DNA of 64,000 nt from Methanobrevibacter sp. (GTDB taxonomy: Archaea; Methanobacteriota; Methanobacteria; Methanobacteriales; Methanobacteriaceae): the NCBI GenBank assembly GCA_017652345.1, contig JAGCBE010000103.1:70126-134125 (forward strand), written 5' to 3'. Below, piece by piece: positions 14,634-22,771 of the stretch. Made by a program: the position numbers and the translations under genes. The notes under the pieces were generated by a model. It was not told the DNA's origin. It saw nothing but the letters and a program-made list of their open reading frames with translations, and did no database searches. Each line of letters starts with the position of its first letter. The stretch's first letter is position 1.

Positions 14634-15533
14634 TTAAGCCTTCACTAATTTTAAACGGTTCGCGATTTTCTCTACGAACTCTTCCGCCAATTCAATTAAA
14701 ATTGCATGACGGTTCTTTTTAATACATGCCTCACCTAAAACACCTGAGCCTGCAAACTGATCTAGCACAACTTCATCTTCTTTAGTTACATATTCCAAGA
14801 TTTGTTCTAGTAACTCTACAGGTTTCTCTGCCTGATGCAACATATCTTTCTTCGCAGGTTTTGCAAAGTCAAATACGGTTGGCAACATACCATTACATCC
14901 CTTCATGAAATGTTTAACAGATGGATCTGCTTTATCTTTCTTAGCATCCACTCTAAGCGATCTTGGTTCACCCTTTGAGAAGATCATTACATCCTCTGTG
15001 TTTTTAGATTTTCTACCGCAGTTGGATACGAAGCCCCCCTTCTTCCACGGAACTTTCGCATAATATTTAAATCCCGCAGCCTCTGCCATTTTTTTGATCT
15101 TATATAGATATTCATAGTTCAATGCAGATTCTTCGGGCAAGAATTCTACCAAGAAGCATCCATCTTTCAAAACACGGGCTTTTTCATTAAAATCTTCCTG
15201 TGTGTATTGAAAACAGTCATAGGTTGCGAAATGACGATCTCCACCGTTGTTTGCCGCTTTGATGTCATACGGATGGTCAGTGATGATTGCATCAATAGAT
15301 CCATTCTCTAAGAAGCTTAGGTCCTTTCCATCGCCCTGAATCAATAAACAATTATTGTTTTGATAGATTCCCTTCGCTATTTTCTTAAGGATGCCTTTAT
15401 CTACGGCTTCATAGACACGGGCACGGATAGAAGGCTTTTTAGCCTCTATACCCGCCTCCTTTACTGCCTCGTAAGCTTGAGGCATGTTGAACTTATTTAG
15501 TTCCTGAATAATGTTTGTTATGGTCTTTTCCAT
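14634..15533 (-). CDS. DNA methyltransferase (N6-adenine/N4-cytosine type, beta order)
   Basis: Modifies phage DNA, probably to evade host restriction. Residues 1-58 look like a winged-helix domain (MPQAYEAVKEAG...ILKKIAKGIY). The catalytic motif IV is TDHPYD (85-90) and the S-adenosylmethionine motif I is DQFAGSG (258-264), after HQAEKPVELLEQIL (233-246). Motif IV preceding motif I marks the beta class. A standalone 299-residue enzyme without a restriction partner nearby. Note DHPY instead of DPPY. Ribosome site AAAGGAGGTGAAGTAAT. Confidence 0.88.
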   Translation of the reverse strand: MEKTITNIIQELNKFNMPQAYEAVKEAGIEAKKPSIRARVYEAVDKGILKKIAKGIYQNNNCLLIQGDGKDLSFLENGSIDAIITDHPYDIKAANNGGDRHFATYDCFQYTQEDFNEKARVLKDGCFLVEFLPEESALNYEYLYKIKKMAEAAGFKYYAKVPWKKGGFVSNCGRKSKNTEDVMIFSKGEPRSLRVDAKKDKADPSVKHFMKGCNGMLPTVFDFAKPAKKDMLHQAEKPVELLEQILEYVTKEDEVVLDQFAGSGVLGEACIKKNRHAILIELAEEFVEKIANRLKLVKA

Positions 15534-15534
15534 A

Positions 15535-15711
15535 TTACTTCACCTCCTTTAATAATTTTAACACATATTGCAATGCACCACTATAGCCTTCTTCATATGC
15601 ACAGTCTTCTTCTACATCATTTTGCTCTGCAAAATCCTGTGCTTGTTCAATTTCATCTTCAACAGATTCTAAAGCATCTTTAATTGTTTTTTCAAATTGT
15701 TTTAGTGTCAT
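15535..15711 (-). CDS. Small acidic helical protein, 58 aa
   Basis: Short gene lying immediately upstream of the methyltransferase: its last codons include the methyltransferase ribosome site, and ATG 15711 overlaps the preceding stop (ATGA) behind AGGAGGAAA. Helical, acidic, with an EEDCAYEEGYSGAL motif. Function unknown. Confidence 0.6.
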   Translation of the reverse strand: MTLKQFEKTIKDALESVEDEIEQAQDFAEQNDVEEDCAYEEGYSGALQYVLKLLKEVK

Positions 15712-15986
15712 AATAATTTTTCCTCCTCATCTTCTAGTTTTTGATATCTTTCGTCCAATTTACGAACCTCTGCATCATTATCATCAAGAAGAGCACCATA
15801 ACTATTCATTACGCCATTTATTTCATCTGCAGCTTTCTTAACTATGTCTATTGCATAAGGTTGTCTCTTCACCTCAATCTTTTTTAGATTAATATGCAAC
15901 TCCTTTAAAATAACCTTAGCTCTTAATAAAGTCAATGTTTCTTCTTCTGATAATTCCATATCTACTACTTGTGTTATTTGTTTCAT
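15708..15986 (-). CDS. Hypothetical helical protein, 92 aa
   Basis: Start at ATG 15986, behind GAGGAGGATGAAT. ITQVVDMELSEEETLTLLRAKVIL at the start, then helices ending in an acidic coiled region. Overlaps the next gene by 4 bases. No known domain. Confidence 0.6.
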   Translation of the reverse strand: MKQITQVVDMELSEEETLTLLRAKVILKELHINLKKIEVKRQPYAIDIVKKAADEINGVMNSYGALLDDNDAEVRKLDERYQKLEDEEEKLL

Positions 15987-15987
15987 A

Positions 15988-16221
15988 TTATTCATCCTCC
16001 TCCTCATCATCATCTTCTAACTCCCAGTTTGGAATTGGGATGTCCAATATCTTCATTACATCCTCGATACCTTCAACATAGTTAATATAAGCATCTGCTT
16101 CTCCTGACTCCATAAAAATATTTTCTCTACATTCATGTTCAGCTTCTTTATATGCTTCTTTAGCTCTATTAACTGCGTTGCTGTATAGCGCCATGATTGC
16201 TTCAATTTGGTCTTTAATCAT
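15988..16221 (-). CDS. Hypothetical helical protein, 77 aa
   Basis: ATG 16221 behind GAGGAGGATGAATAAC. Helical with an acidic tail (DDDEEEDE), similar in build to its neighbours. Its start is one base from the previous stop. Confidence 0.6.
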   Translation of the reverse strand: MIKDQIEAIMALYSNAVNRAKEAYKEAEHECRENIFMESGEADAYINYVEGIEDVMKILDIPIPNWELEDDDEEEDE

Positions 16222-16222
16222 G

Positions 16223-16696
16223 TTATTCATCCTCCTCATTATAATCCAAGCATTCTATCTCTTGTTCTGCTTGTTCTGTAAATTCTTCCACGGAATTGTA
16301 TCGGTTGACATACGCCATGTCTGCTTCACCACAGTATCCTACTACGATGACTGTTCCTTTTTCTTCTTTACGGATATCGACAGCTGAAGACATCACGGCG
16401 TATACATAATTAAGGATGTCTGTGTTTAGATAGAAATCCTCTTCCTTGTTTTTAACAACCTCCTCAGGCTTTTGATAATCTCGTTCAACAACGAAATTAC
16501 CATGCGTCATACCTTTACAATAAATGCCATTCATGAATGCCCACGGGATTATATGCTCATTCACATATTTTTCTACAGATGGCTCTTCTGCGTCTGTGAA
16601 AACCATATCACCAACGAACACTGCCACTTTATTGGCAGGTAGTCCTGGTGCTTGGATGCTATTGATAGCTCTCACGTATTTTTCAAATATGTTCAT
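16223..16696 (-). CDS. Paralogous phage protein, 157 aa (NIFEKYVRAI family)
   Basis: Shares a domain with the larger protein at 21128: NIFEKYVRAINS, KVAVFVGDMVFTD, YVNEHIIPWAFMNGI, then a cytosine-free central part and a final E-rich helix. The two are clear paralogs with unknown function. No catalytic motif visible. AAAGGAGGTGG upstream. Confidence 0.75.
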   Translation of the reverse strand: MNIFEKYVRAINSIQAPGLPANKVAVFVGDMVFTDAEEPSVEKYVNEHIIPWAFMNGIYCKGMTHGNFVVERDYQKPEEVVKNKEEDFYLNTDILNYVYAVMSSAVDIRKEEKGTVIVVGYCGEADMAYVNRYNSVEEFTEQAEQEIECLDYNEEDE

Positions 16697-16698
16697 AC

Positions 16699-16947
16699 TT
16701 ATTCCACCTCCTTTAATATTTGTTGTTCTTCGACTATAAATTGAATTCCACTTCCATGTTTCCGCAAAAGTTCTTTTTGTAATAATAGTGTTGAATTATC
16801 ACCTTTCCATGAGATTGGTGAAATCATTTCAATTACATGATAATTTTTATTAATTTCATCTTTCTCAACATATTTTGCTTTGATTAACGAACTTTTATGT
16901 TTAGTTCCCAATCTCACTTCATAAGTTTTTCCTACTTCAAATTCCAT
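16699..16947 (-). CDS. Hypothetical protein, 82 aa
   Basis: Starts FEVGKTYEVRLGTKHKSSLIKAKYVEKD, a short SH3-like beta pattern, and ends in a charged helix. TAAGGAGGTAAG upstream. Function unknown. Confidence 0.6.
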   Translation of the reverse strand: MEFEVGKTYEVRLGTKHKSSLIKAKYVEKDEINKNYHVIEMISPISWKGDNSTLLLQKELLRKHGSGIQFIVEEQQILKEVE

Positions 16948-16959
16948 ATACTTACCTCC

Positions 16960-17211
16960 TTAAATATCTGTAGTTTCACCATCATAGGTGTATGCCTCAT
17001 CTTGTAACCAGTCTGGATCTGTTTTGATAATTTCATCAAGAAGACTCTCTTGTTCATCAAAACTATCTGTCTTTCCCTCGATTTCATCTATTACACATTT
17101 CGGTGGGTCTATATATACATCATGTTCGTCGTCATAAACCCATACTTGTTTTGAGTTGAAACCTGTTACTGCATAACACTTCTTATAATTGATTTTCTTT
17201 TCTTGATTCAT
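16960..17211 (-). CDS. Hypothetical acidic protein, 83 aa
   Basis: Acidic, mixed structure; strand YAVTGFNSKQVWVYDDEHD then helices. AAGGAGGAAT upstream. No domain recognised. Confidence 0.6.
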   Translation of the reverse strand: MNQEKKINYKKCYAVTGFNSKQVWVYDDEHDVYIDPPKCVIDEIEGKTDSFDEQESLLDEIIKTDPDWLQDEAYTYDGETTDI

Positions 17212-17225
17212 ATTTCTATTCCTCC

Positions 17226-17450
17226 TTATAATTCTAGTTCGTCATCGATACTTATCCATTCATATTCGACGCCGTTTTTCTCAAAATATTCTTCAATCAA
17301 TTCTGAATCTGATTCAAAGTTTCTGCCGTCTTCTTCACGGCATTTTTCAACATATTCTTTTGCCTTGAACCAATCTTCTTTACTTTTGAGTTGGATGACC
17401 CCAAAGATGATATTGTCATCCCCACACTCCCTAACTAAATAATTATTCAT
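17226..17450 (-). CDS. Hypothetical acidic protein, 74 aa
   Basis: Two strands followed by a helix KSKEDWFKAKEYVEKCREEDG and another acidic helix. Its architecture resembles the 74-aa protein at 13524, without clear sequence identity. Confidence 0.6.
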   Translation of the reverse strand: MNNYLVRECGDDNIIFGVIQLKSKEDWFKAKEYVEKCREEDGRNFESDSELIEEYFEKNGVEYEWISIDDELEL

Positions 17451-17452
17451 GT

Positions 17453-17737
17453 TTAATCATCTCCTTCCATGCTAATAATTCTTTCTGCAACCATCTTACT
17501 CGCATTAAACGAACATCCTTCAAGTCTTCCCTTCACAACAACCTTCTGACCACATTTAAAGTGTTCTGTCAAGACACTTTTTAACGGTTCTGTGATTGTT
17601 ATTCCCAAGATGTCATCTGCATACTCTCCATCCATGTTTTTAAATGGTCTTCTGCATTTCACGAGCAACGTATCAAACGGTGCCTCTAAATCTGTTACAA
17701 TTTTGCCAATAATCATAAAATAATTATACATATCCAT
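17453..17737 (-). CDS. ssb: SSB-like OB-fold protein, 94 aa
   Basis: Short single-stranded-DNA-binding-like domain: NYFMIIGKIVTDL at the start, CRRPFKNMDGEYADDILGITI (strands 2-3), FKCGQKVVVKGRLEG (the turn-strand typical of SSB), and KMVAERIISME at the end. It lacks the acidic C-terminal tip that recruits host partners. Probably coats single-stranded DNA or acts in a complex, consistent with the nearby methyltransferase. Confidence is moderate because the family is short and divergent. Confidence 0.6.
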   Translation of the reverse strand: MDMYNYFMIIGKIVTDLEAPFDTLLVKCRRPFKNMDGEYADDILGITITEPLKSVLTEHFKCGQKVVVKGRLEGCSFNASKMVAERIISMEGDD

Positions 17738-18118
17738 CTACCTCCTCATATACTTGTATAAAGCTCTAATATCGCTTTTTAAGATTTCACTATCAAGCTT
17801 GTTTACGAAAGCCGTAGTTTTAAAAGATGTATCAAATTCTTCTTCTACCAACTCCACTATACTATCATAACAACAGTCTTTTGTTGCTACTAAGACTTCA
17901 TATTTCATTGATGTACTTCCAGTAATAAACTCAACTAAATCTTTCAACAAATGTGATGAATCTGCCGAGTTAAAGTCATATTCTCCACCATCTATGTTTA
18001 TTCCATCTGTGTTATACAAATCATATCCCAACACACTATCACATCCTTCTCCTAAGACTTCTGAGTTACTTAAATAACAGTGTACCATTGTTCCATCTTC
18101 TAATTTTATTAATACCAT
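17738..18118 (-). CDS. Hypothetical protein, 126 aa
   Basis: Start at ATG 18118 after AAGGAGGCAAAT. Beta-rich first half (VLIKLEDGTMVHCYLSN), helical end. Directly abuts the SSB-like gene. No domain recognised. Confidence 0.65.
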   Translation of the reverse strand: MVLIKLEDGTMVHCYLSNSEVLGEGCDSVLGYDLYNTDGINIDGGEYDFNSADSSHLLKDLVEFITGSTSMKYEVLVATKDCCYDSIVELVEEEFDTSFKTTAFVNKLDSEILKSDIRALYKYMRR

Positions 18119-18147
18119 ATTTGCCTCCTTATTAAAAAGGCTAGCCA

Positions 18148-18627
18148 TTACCAGCTAGCCCTATATACTGCTTGATAGTTTTTGTTCTTTTTCAAAAACT
18201 CTATGATTGGTTCCAACATCTCCACCGTGTTTTCAAGGTCACGCATGTAATACTCATTATATTCTGTAGAACCGAAAAAGAAACCACTACTTGTTTCCAA
18301 GATGTCTCTTGCTTTTTCTGGATGTTCAATAACATCTCTGCATCTTTTTACTAAATCTTCTAAAGTATCCACTGAAACCCACACTGGATTACAATCGTCC
18401 ACTCCTTCTGCGCATTTGTCGACAAAATATTTATGAATCATATTTGCCTTACGCCAATACGCTACTTGATATGAAATTTCTTTTGACATAAAGTTATTTT
18501 CAAATATCTTTTCACCAAGTTCTTTAAGTTCTTCTGGATAGAAGTGTGCCTTTTTCTCTTTTACATCTCTATCCCATTCACAGCAACTTTCATATTTCTT
18601 TACATATAAATAAGAATCAAGACCCAT
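18148..18627 (-). CDS. MGLDxYL-family phage protein, 159 aa
   Basis: Start at ATG 18627 behind AAAGGAGGAGAAC. The product begins MGLDSYLYVKKY and contains YQVAYWRKANMIHKYFVDKCAEG (about 55-77), a pattern recurrent in uncharacterised phage and bacterial proteins that keep YWRKAN.IH.WF. Function unknown. The gene at 31716 (MGYRHYVGYI) may be a distant relative. Confidence 0.75.
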   Translation of the reverse strand: MGLDSYLYVKKYESCCEWDRDVKEKKAHFYPEELKELGEKIFENNFMSKEISYQVAYWRKANMIHKYFVDKCAEGVDDCNPVWVSVDTLEDLVKRCRDVIEHPEKARDILETSSGFFFGSTEYNEYYMRDLENTVEMLEPIIEFLKKNKNYQAVYRASW

Positions 18628-18628
18628 A

Positions 18629-18844
18629 CTAGTTCTCCTCCTTTCCTGCAAATTTTACAATCAGTATCTTCTGTTCTTTCTGGATGGCAAAGTCATAGAT
18701 TTCTCTATCCCCTTCTGTTTCCAGAAATTCATCTGCAAATTCAGGGATGACATCTCTCCATTCACCTGCTCTTCCCACACTTCCAATCATCTCAACTGCA
18801 TATCCTACATTAACGGTTTTGTCATACAATTCTTTAAGCTTCAT
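18629..18844 (-). CDS. Hypothetical protein, 71 aa
   Basis: Start at ATG 18844 behind AAGGAGGAAAAG; the longer frame extends into the upstream gene and is unlikely. Alpha/beta; ends with a stretch KILIVKFAGKEEN. Function unknown. Confidence 0.6.
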   Translation of the reverse strand: MKLKELYDKTVNVGYAVEMIGSVGRAGEWRDVIPEFADEFLETEGDREIYDFAIQKEQKILIVKFAGKEEN

Positions 18845-18845
18845 A

Positions 18846-19256
18846 TTACTTTTCCTCCTTATATCCATAAATTTGTAATCTATAATTAGCTCTATTAACA
18901 GCATCTTCTGCTCTCTTGCTAACACGAATACAGTCCATGAGTTCTTCAATAACCCCTTCGTATTCCTTCTTGATTCTCTTTAATTCTTCATTCTCCCTCT
19001 TTAATTCTTCTATGACTCTCCATGCCTTGTCGCTTTCAACAGCAAATTTATTTTCACTAACCAACTGTAAGTTATATTTTGTTCTTACATAGTCGCATAA
19101 ATCTATCCATACCTTACTCTTTAACGAGCAATCATATCTGCCTCGCATCATTTTACTACACACAGTATTTGCCAATCCCATCTCCTTCGCAAATTGTTGC
19201 TTAGTTAAATTTGGATGGAATCTATCCTTTAATTCTTTCAAAGTAATCATTTTCAT
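18846..19256 (-). CDS. Helix-turn-helix / coiled-coil protein, 136 aa
   Basis: Start at ATG 19256, eight bases from AGAGGTGG. Residues 15-40 form a Cro/XRE-like helix-turn-helix (LTKQQFAKEMGLANTVCSKMMRG). Residues 78-110 form a coiled coil. Likely a DNA-binding regulator dimerising through the coil; target unknown, though it may control its own operon. Confidence 0.7.
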   Translation of the reverse strand: MKMITLKELKDRFHPNLTKQQFAKEMGLANTVCSKMMRGRYDCSLKSKVWIDLCDYVRTKYNLQLVSENKFAVESDKAWRVIEELKRENEELKRIKKEYEGVIEELMDCIRVSKRAEDAVNRANYRLQIYGYKEEK

Positions 19257-19261
19257 ATGCA

Positions 19262-19453
19262 TTACCACCTCTCTTTATAATATTTTAACATACACTTTCT
19301 TTTCTTGCAAGAACCAGCTGTTACATTTACGACATTATATCCGTGAGCCAAAAGGAGCTCAGAAATTTCTCTTTCCTGAGCCCCCTGATTACACACGAGT
19401 TGTCCTTTGATTTTGCTATATCCAGCTGTTGCTCGATTCACGAAATCCTTCAT
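19262..19453 (-). CDS. Hypothetical basic protein, 63 aa
   Basis: Start at ATG 19453 behind TAGGAGG. Basic, cysteine-containing, with ISELLLAHGYNVVNV then CKKRKC. Could bind nucleic acid. Overlap with the upstream gene's frame is avoided with this start. Confidence 0.55.
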   Translation of the reverse strand: MKDFVNRATAGYSKIKGQLVCNQGAQEREISELLLAHGYNVVNVTAGSCKKRKCMLKYYKERW

Positions 19454-19463
19454 ACAACGCCTC

Positions 19464-19670
19464 CTACTTCCACCTCTTGACTTCATATTCTGTTAATGGC
19501 TTACAATCCACAACAGTTTCGCCAGTTCGCTTGCCATCTTCGGCAAACCACATACACATCTCAAACTGGTTGGGTGTTAGAGCCACCGTCTTGATCTGTG
19601 GAAAATCCATGATCTCGGCTCTAACTTCACCCGCATCGTTTTGATATTTTACACCAAATTTCACCTTCAT
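19464..19670 (-). CDS. Hypothetical protein, 68 aa
   Basis: Beta-rich small protein (KVKFGVKYQNDAGEVRAEI). Start taken at ATG 19670 near AAAGGGGGTG; a GTG six bases later is also possible. Function unknown. Confidence 0.55.
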   Translation of the reverse strand: MKVKFGVKYQNDAGEVRAEIMDFPQIKTVALTPNQFEMCMWFAEDGKRTGETVVDCKPLTEYEVKRWK

Positions 19671-19678
19671 CACCCCCT

Positions 19679-20116
19679 TTATCCAAAAACAAGAGTCCCA
19701 AATAAACAGTACTGTACGAAACAATCAGCCTCAACAGCATCAAAGTCTCCGTCTTCCAATCTCTTGGTCAAAGAACCCCTTTCCTGTTCATAAAGTTTGC
19801 ATCCCTGTTGGAATTCTTCCATCCCGAGATACCAAATTTCGTCTGGCTCCAAATGATTCTCATCCGCCTCTGCGTCATAGAATCTTATCCTGTCGCCGTT
19901 TAAGATAACCTTCGTCATTACGGTTCCCCAGTAAGTTTCAACACCTTTTTCTTTCAAACTTTTCACCGCTTTTTTCCAGGAATCAGTTGTGTTATCAAGA
20001 ACACACCAGTATCCGATGCCGTCGTATCCTGATTCAACCGCCGTTGTGAAGATATCTTCCATGTCCTCGACTGTAATAATCTTCTCTACTGTAAATTTAA
20101 TTTCTTGCTTTTCCAT
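19679..20116 (-). CDS. Hypothetical phage protein, 145 aa
   Basis: Start at ATG 20116 behind GAGGAGGATATAAT. A motif TVEKIITVEDMEDIFTTAVESGYDGIGYWCVLDN (short excerpt VEDMEDIFTTAVESGYDG) recurs in phage proteins with a helix followed by a YWc sheet. Acidic linker then a C-terminal helix. Function unknown. Confidence 0.7.
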   Translation of the reverse strand: MEKQEIKFTVEKIITVEDMEDIFTTAVESGYDGIGYWCVLDNTTDSWKKAVKSLKEKGVETYWGTVMTKVILNGDRIRFYDAEADENHLEPDEIWYLGMEEFQQGCKLYEQERGSLTKRLEDGDFDAVEADCFVQYCLFGTLVFG

Positions 20117-20135
20117 AATTATATCCTCCTCTTTA

Positions 20136-20768
20136 TTAATTTTCCCACTCATAGTCTTTTTCCCAGCCTTCTGAGTCTTCATCTTCGTCTTCTTCCATAT
20201 CTTCATAAAGATATTCGCATCCAACACTGTCGCAGACTTCTTTAAATTCTGGGTCACTTGAACCATATTCTTCTTCTTCACCATCTGGTCTTAGACGCCC
20301 AACGAAACCTCCTCCTTCGTCTGCAAAGTCAACTTTTATCTCTAGCTCGGGATACATCTCTTGAAGTTTCCTGTATACAGGGAGAGCTGGAGACCAAGCT
20401 GTGCTTAGATATATATTTATCACCGCAGTTTTCCCTATTGGTTTTTCGAGAGTGATTAAATCAGTATTAGCATCACAAGCACCCCATTTGGTTCCCCAGT
20501 TATCACAGTTCCATTTATACCAGTTGAACCAGTTTCTCTCTTTTTCTTCATCCCAAGATAAGTGTTCTTTTCTGGCATCCTCTTCAGAATCGATTCTGTA
20601 TTCTGGTGGACACTCTTCATAAGTCTTTGGCTGTGGAACAATTTTGTTAAAGTCAAAATCAGTTGCTTTTCCTTCCTCATCTTTTTCTGACTTCACCATC
20701 TCTACGAGTTTCTTGACAACATCTGTCTTTCCTCTTACTTCGATATTTGTATAGCACCAATTTGGCAT
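20136..20768 (-). CDS. Api92/YubB-like ferredoxin-fold protein, 210 aa
   Basis: Start at ATG 20768 behind AAAGAGGTGATTGAT, giving the family N-terminus MPNWCYTNIEVRG. The protein then has FNKIVPQPK, a NWGTKWGACDAN tryptophan-rich segment and TAWSPALPVYRKL, all typical of the plasmid/phage YubB-Api92-like ferredoxin-fold family, whose function is not known. A very acidic C-terminal tail (EDMEEDEDEDSEG) is an addition. Confidence 0.8.
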   Translation of the reverse strand: MPNWCYTNIEVRGKTDVVKKLVEMVKSEKDEEGKATDFDFNKIVPQPKTYEECPPEYRIDSEEDARKEHLSWDEEKERNWFNWYKWNCDNWGTKWGACDANTDLITLEKPIGKTAVINIYLSTAWSPALPVYRKLQEMYPELEIKVDFADEGGGFVGRLRPDGEEEEYGSSDPEFKEVCDSVGCEYLYEDMEEDEDEDSEGWEKDYEWEN

Positions 20769-20769
20769 A

Positions 20770-21105
20770 TCAATCACCTCTTTCATCTACATATTTTTCT
20801 TCATAACCTTCTGGCTCCACATCCAAGACATATTCTCTCTCGATGTATTCTTTCCAGAAAGCAATCCAAGCATCTTTATCTGTGCTGATGCCTTCATATC
20901 TTGTATCAAAATATCTTGGCATCGTTCCTTTTGCACCATCCAGGTCAAGTGTATGTCCCGAGTGGTCACCGTAGTGGGTTGCCCCACTTTCATAACGGTT
21001 TACGACAAATTTGATATAACTTCTGTCTTCTTTCCATCCACCTGCCTTGTAAGCAACATCTTCTGTAACCTTGAAGGTTACCTTCATTTCTTTGAATTTA
21101 CTCAT
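20770..21105 (-). CDS. Hypothetical protein, 111 aa
   Basis: Start at ATG 21105 behind AAAGGAGATGGTG. Beta-rich with aromatic and Gly-His residues (YESGATHYGDHSGHTLD). A second frame over the same bases is a shadow. Function unknown. Confidence 0.65.
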   Translation of the reverse strand: MSKFKEMKVTFKVTEDVAYKAGGWKEDRSYIKFVVNRYESGATHYGDHSGHTLDLDGAKGTMPRYFDTRYEGISTDKDAWIAFWKEYIEREYVLDVEPEGYEEKYVDERGD

Positions 21106-21127
21106 ATCACCATCTCCTTTCCTGAGT

Positions 21128-21832
21128 CTATTCATCTCTATCTGTAGCTTCTAAATATGCTAGCTCTAAATAGGTTAGTTCCTCTCCGACATCATTAACA
21201 AAATGTTCAGTATCACGATATTCTGCAATCGTTGTCTTACCTGCAGCATCGCTATAAAAGATTGCTGTAATCTTTTCCTTGCCCATTCTGCAGTGCTCCT
21301 TCGCAGCAGCCATGCATGCCATTGCATAATTTATGATTGCAATGTCTGGTTCATACGCATATCCTTCTGTGACAAGATTGTAGTCCATACTTTTCGTTGG
21401 CTTGCTATCAGGAAGCATTGATATATTATATGCGATTCCATTAAGGAATGCCCACGGTAACAGTTCCTTATTTATATAGTTCACCATCTGTGTTTCTGTA
21501 TACCCCTGTCCTTCTGTATACATATAATTACCAACAAAGATTGCTGCTTTGTTAGAACCCCTGCGCGTTATATCCAAGTTTTTCACTGCGCGGGTGTATC
21601 TTTCAAAGATGTTAAACTCTTCTCTTTCTTCTGCTTTTTCTTCTGCAGCTTTTTTCTTAAGAGCTTCTTTAAATCCTTCTGAAACTATATCCATAGCTTC
21701 CTTCATATCCATTCCTTTTGTTACATCTTTTAACGATGGTATACCTTTTGATGCGAACAACTCTTCTATAGCTTCGAGTGCAGTCTTACTACCTGTTTCA
21801 TATACTTCTTCTGTTGGTTTTGAATCTTTCAT
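21128..21832 (-). CDS. Paralogous phage protein, 234 aa (NIFERYTRAV family)
   Basis: Residues 75-220 are paralogous to the protein at 16223: NIFERYTRAVKNL, KAAIFVGNYMYTE, YINKELLPWAFLNGI. An extra N-terminal helical segment (about 1-70) is Lys/Glu-rich. No enzyme motif. The duplication suggests a conserved but unknown phage function. Preceded by TAGGTGATG. Confidence 0.75.
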   Translation of the reverse strand: MKDSKPTEEVYETGSKTALEAIEELFASKGIPSLKDVTKGMDMKEAMDIVSEGFKEALKKKAAEEKAEEREEFNIFERYTRAVKNLDITRRGSNKAAIFVGNYMYTEGQGYTETQMVNYINKELLPWAFLNGIAYNISMLPDSKPTKSMDYNLVTEGYAYEPDIAIINYAMACMAAAKEHCRMGKEKITAIFYSDAAGKTTIAEYRDTEHFVNDVGEELTYLELAYLEATDRDE

Positions 21833-21833
21833 T

Positions 21834-22169
21834 TTACATCACCTCCTCTACCTCGGCTCTTTTAATAATCCATAAGTTCGGTTCTAGATTTGCTACATCT
21901 CCTCGTGAATAATATATCCACACCTTGAATCCGACAAGCTCCTCTACAGATTTCGCAAGTTCCCAGCACGCTTCTCTAGTTGTATCCTCGAATTCATCTG
22001 GTCCCCAGCTTTCTCTGCCGTGAACCTTCTTAAACGCATTCTCAACAGCAGCGTTATAATGTTCTTCACTGACCACTGTTATTCCCGTTTTTCTTAGTTT
22101 CTCTACGGCATTCTCATATAACAATCCGTAGCACGCTTCACTTCTTTTTTGTTCTTTCTTTTCTTTCAT
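21834..22169 (-). CDS. Hypothetical protein, 111 aa
   Basis: Start at ATG 22169 behind AAAAGGAGTGTGATTGAT. Basic N-terminal helix, then ITVVSEEHYNAAVENAFKK and an alpha/beta end. Function unknown. Confidence 0.65.
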   Translation of the reverse strand: MKEKKEQKRSEACYGLLYENAVEKLRKTGITVVSEEHYNAAVENAFKKVHGRESWGPDEFEDTTREACWELAKSVEELVGFKVWIYYSRGDVANLEPNLWIIKRAEVEEVM

Positions 22170-22187
22170 ATCAATCACACTCCTTTT

Positions 22188-22667
22188 CTAACTATGATAA
22201 TCAAGACTACCTTCAAGCCTAAACAACACACTGTCTTCATCTTTACACTGTCTGACGCACCATAACAGTAGCTCTACTTCATTATAGTTGCCCCAGCCAT
22301 CAATCGCGAACCAGAATCCGTAGTTGTCTCCGCAATAAAGTAATTTTGTTTTGTAATCAAAAAATGTTTCGGGATGCTCAGGAGTAGTTGCCTTCATAGA
22401 TTCTTCTATTAATTCTTTTCTACGATTCAACTCTCTTATAGCGTCATCCTTTCTAACACGAAGTTTATAAGTGTCATCCTCCACCAAAACATCGCACCAA
22501 TCACTAGCTTCTGCGAGCCATCTATAATTTTCCTCATCTTCTTCAGGACCATCATCACTCACATAGTCTCTTCCATCACTTAGGAAGTCATCCTCAAAGT
22601 CATATTCATGTATTCTTTCATAGTCCAAACTAAAGTCTGGTTGTAATTTAAATATTCTTGAATGCAT
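22188..22667 (-). CDS. Hypothetical acidic protein, 159 aa
   Basis: Start at ATG 22667 behind GGAGGTGGAAAT, consistent with the promoter just upstream. Strongly acidic with aromatic residues (FEDDFLSDGRDYVSDDG) and a LLLWCVRQC segment near the end. First gene after an internal promoter. No family recognised. Confidence 0.7.
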   Translation of the reverse strand: MHSRIFKLQPDFSLDYERIHEYDFEDDFLSDGRDYVSDDGPEEDEENYRWLAEASDWCDVLVEDDTYKLRVRKDDAIRELNRRKELIEESMKATTPEHPETFFDYKTKLLYCGDNYGFWFAIDGWGNYNEVELLLWCVRQCKDEDSVLFRLEGSLDYHS

Positions 22668-22689
22668 ATTTCCACCTCCATATAATTTT

Positions 22690-22718
22690 ATGCTATCATA
22701 CATCTTATAAGATGTCAA
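22690..22718 (-). promoter_or_regulatory. Internal promoter with palindromic spacer
   Basis: Minus strand TTGACA (22718-22713), 17-bp spacer, TAGCAT (22695-22690). The spacer contains the palindrome CATCTTATAAGATG, ideally placed as a repressor operator. A hairpin-like GGGAGA/TCTCCC lies just upstream and may end the previous unit. It reinitiates transcription of the long leftward operon. Confidence 0.65.
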
Positions 22719-22771
22719 GAGGGAGACAGAGTTATTTTTTCCATCTCCCTTCCCGCATCTCACCCGAGCAA

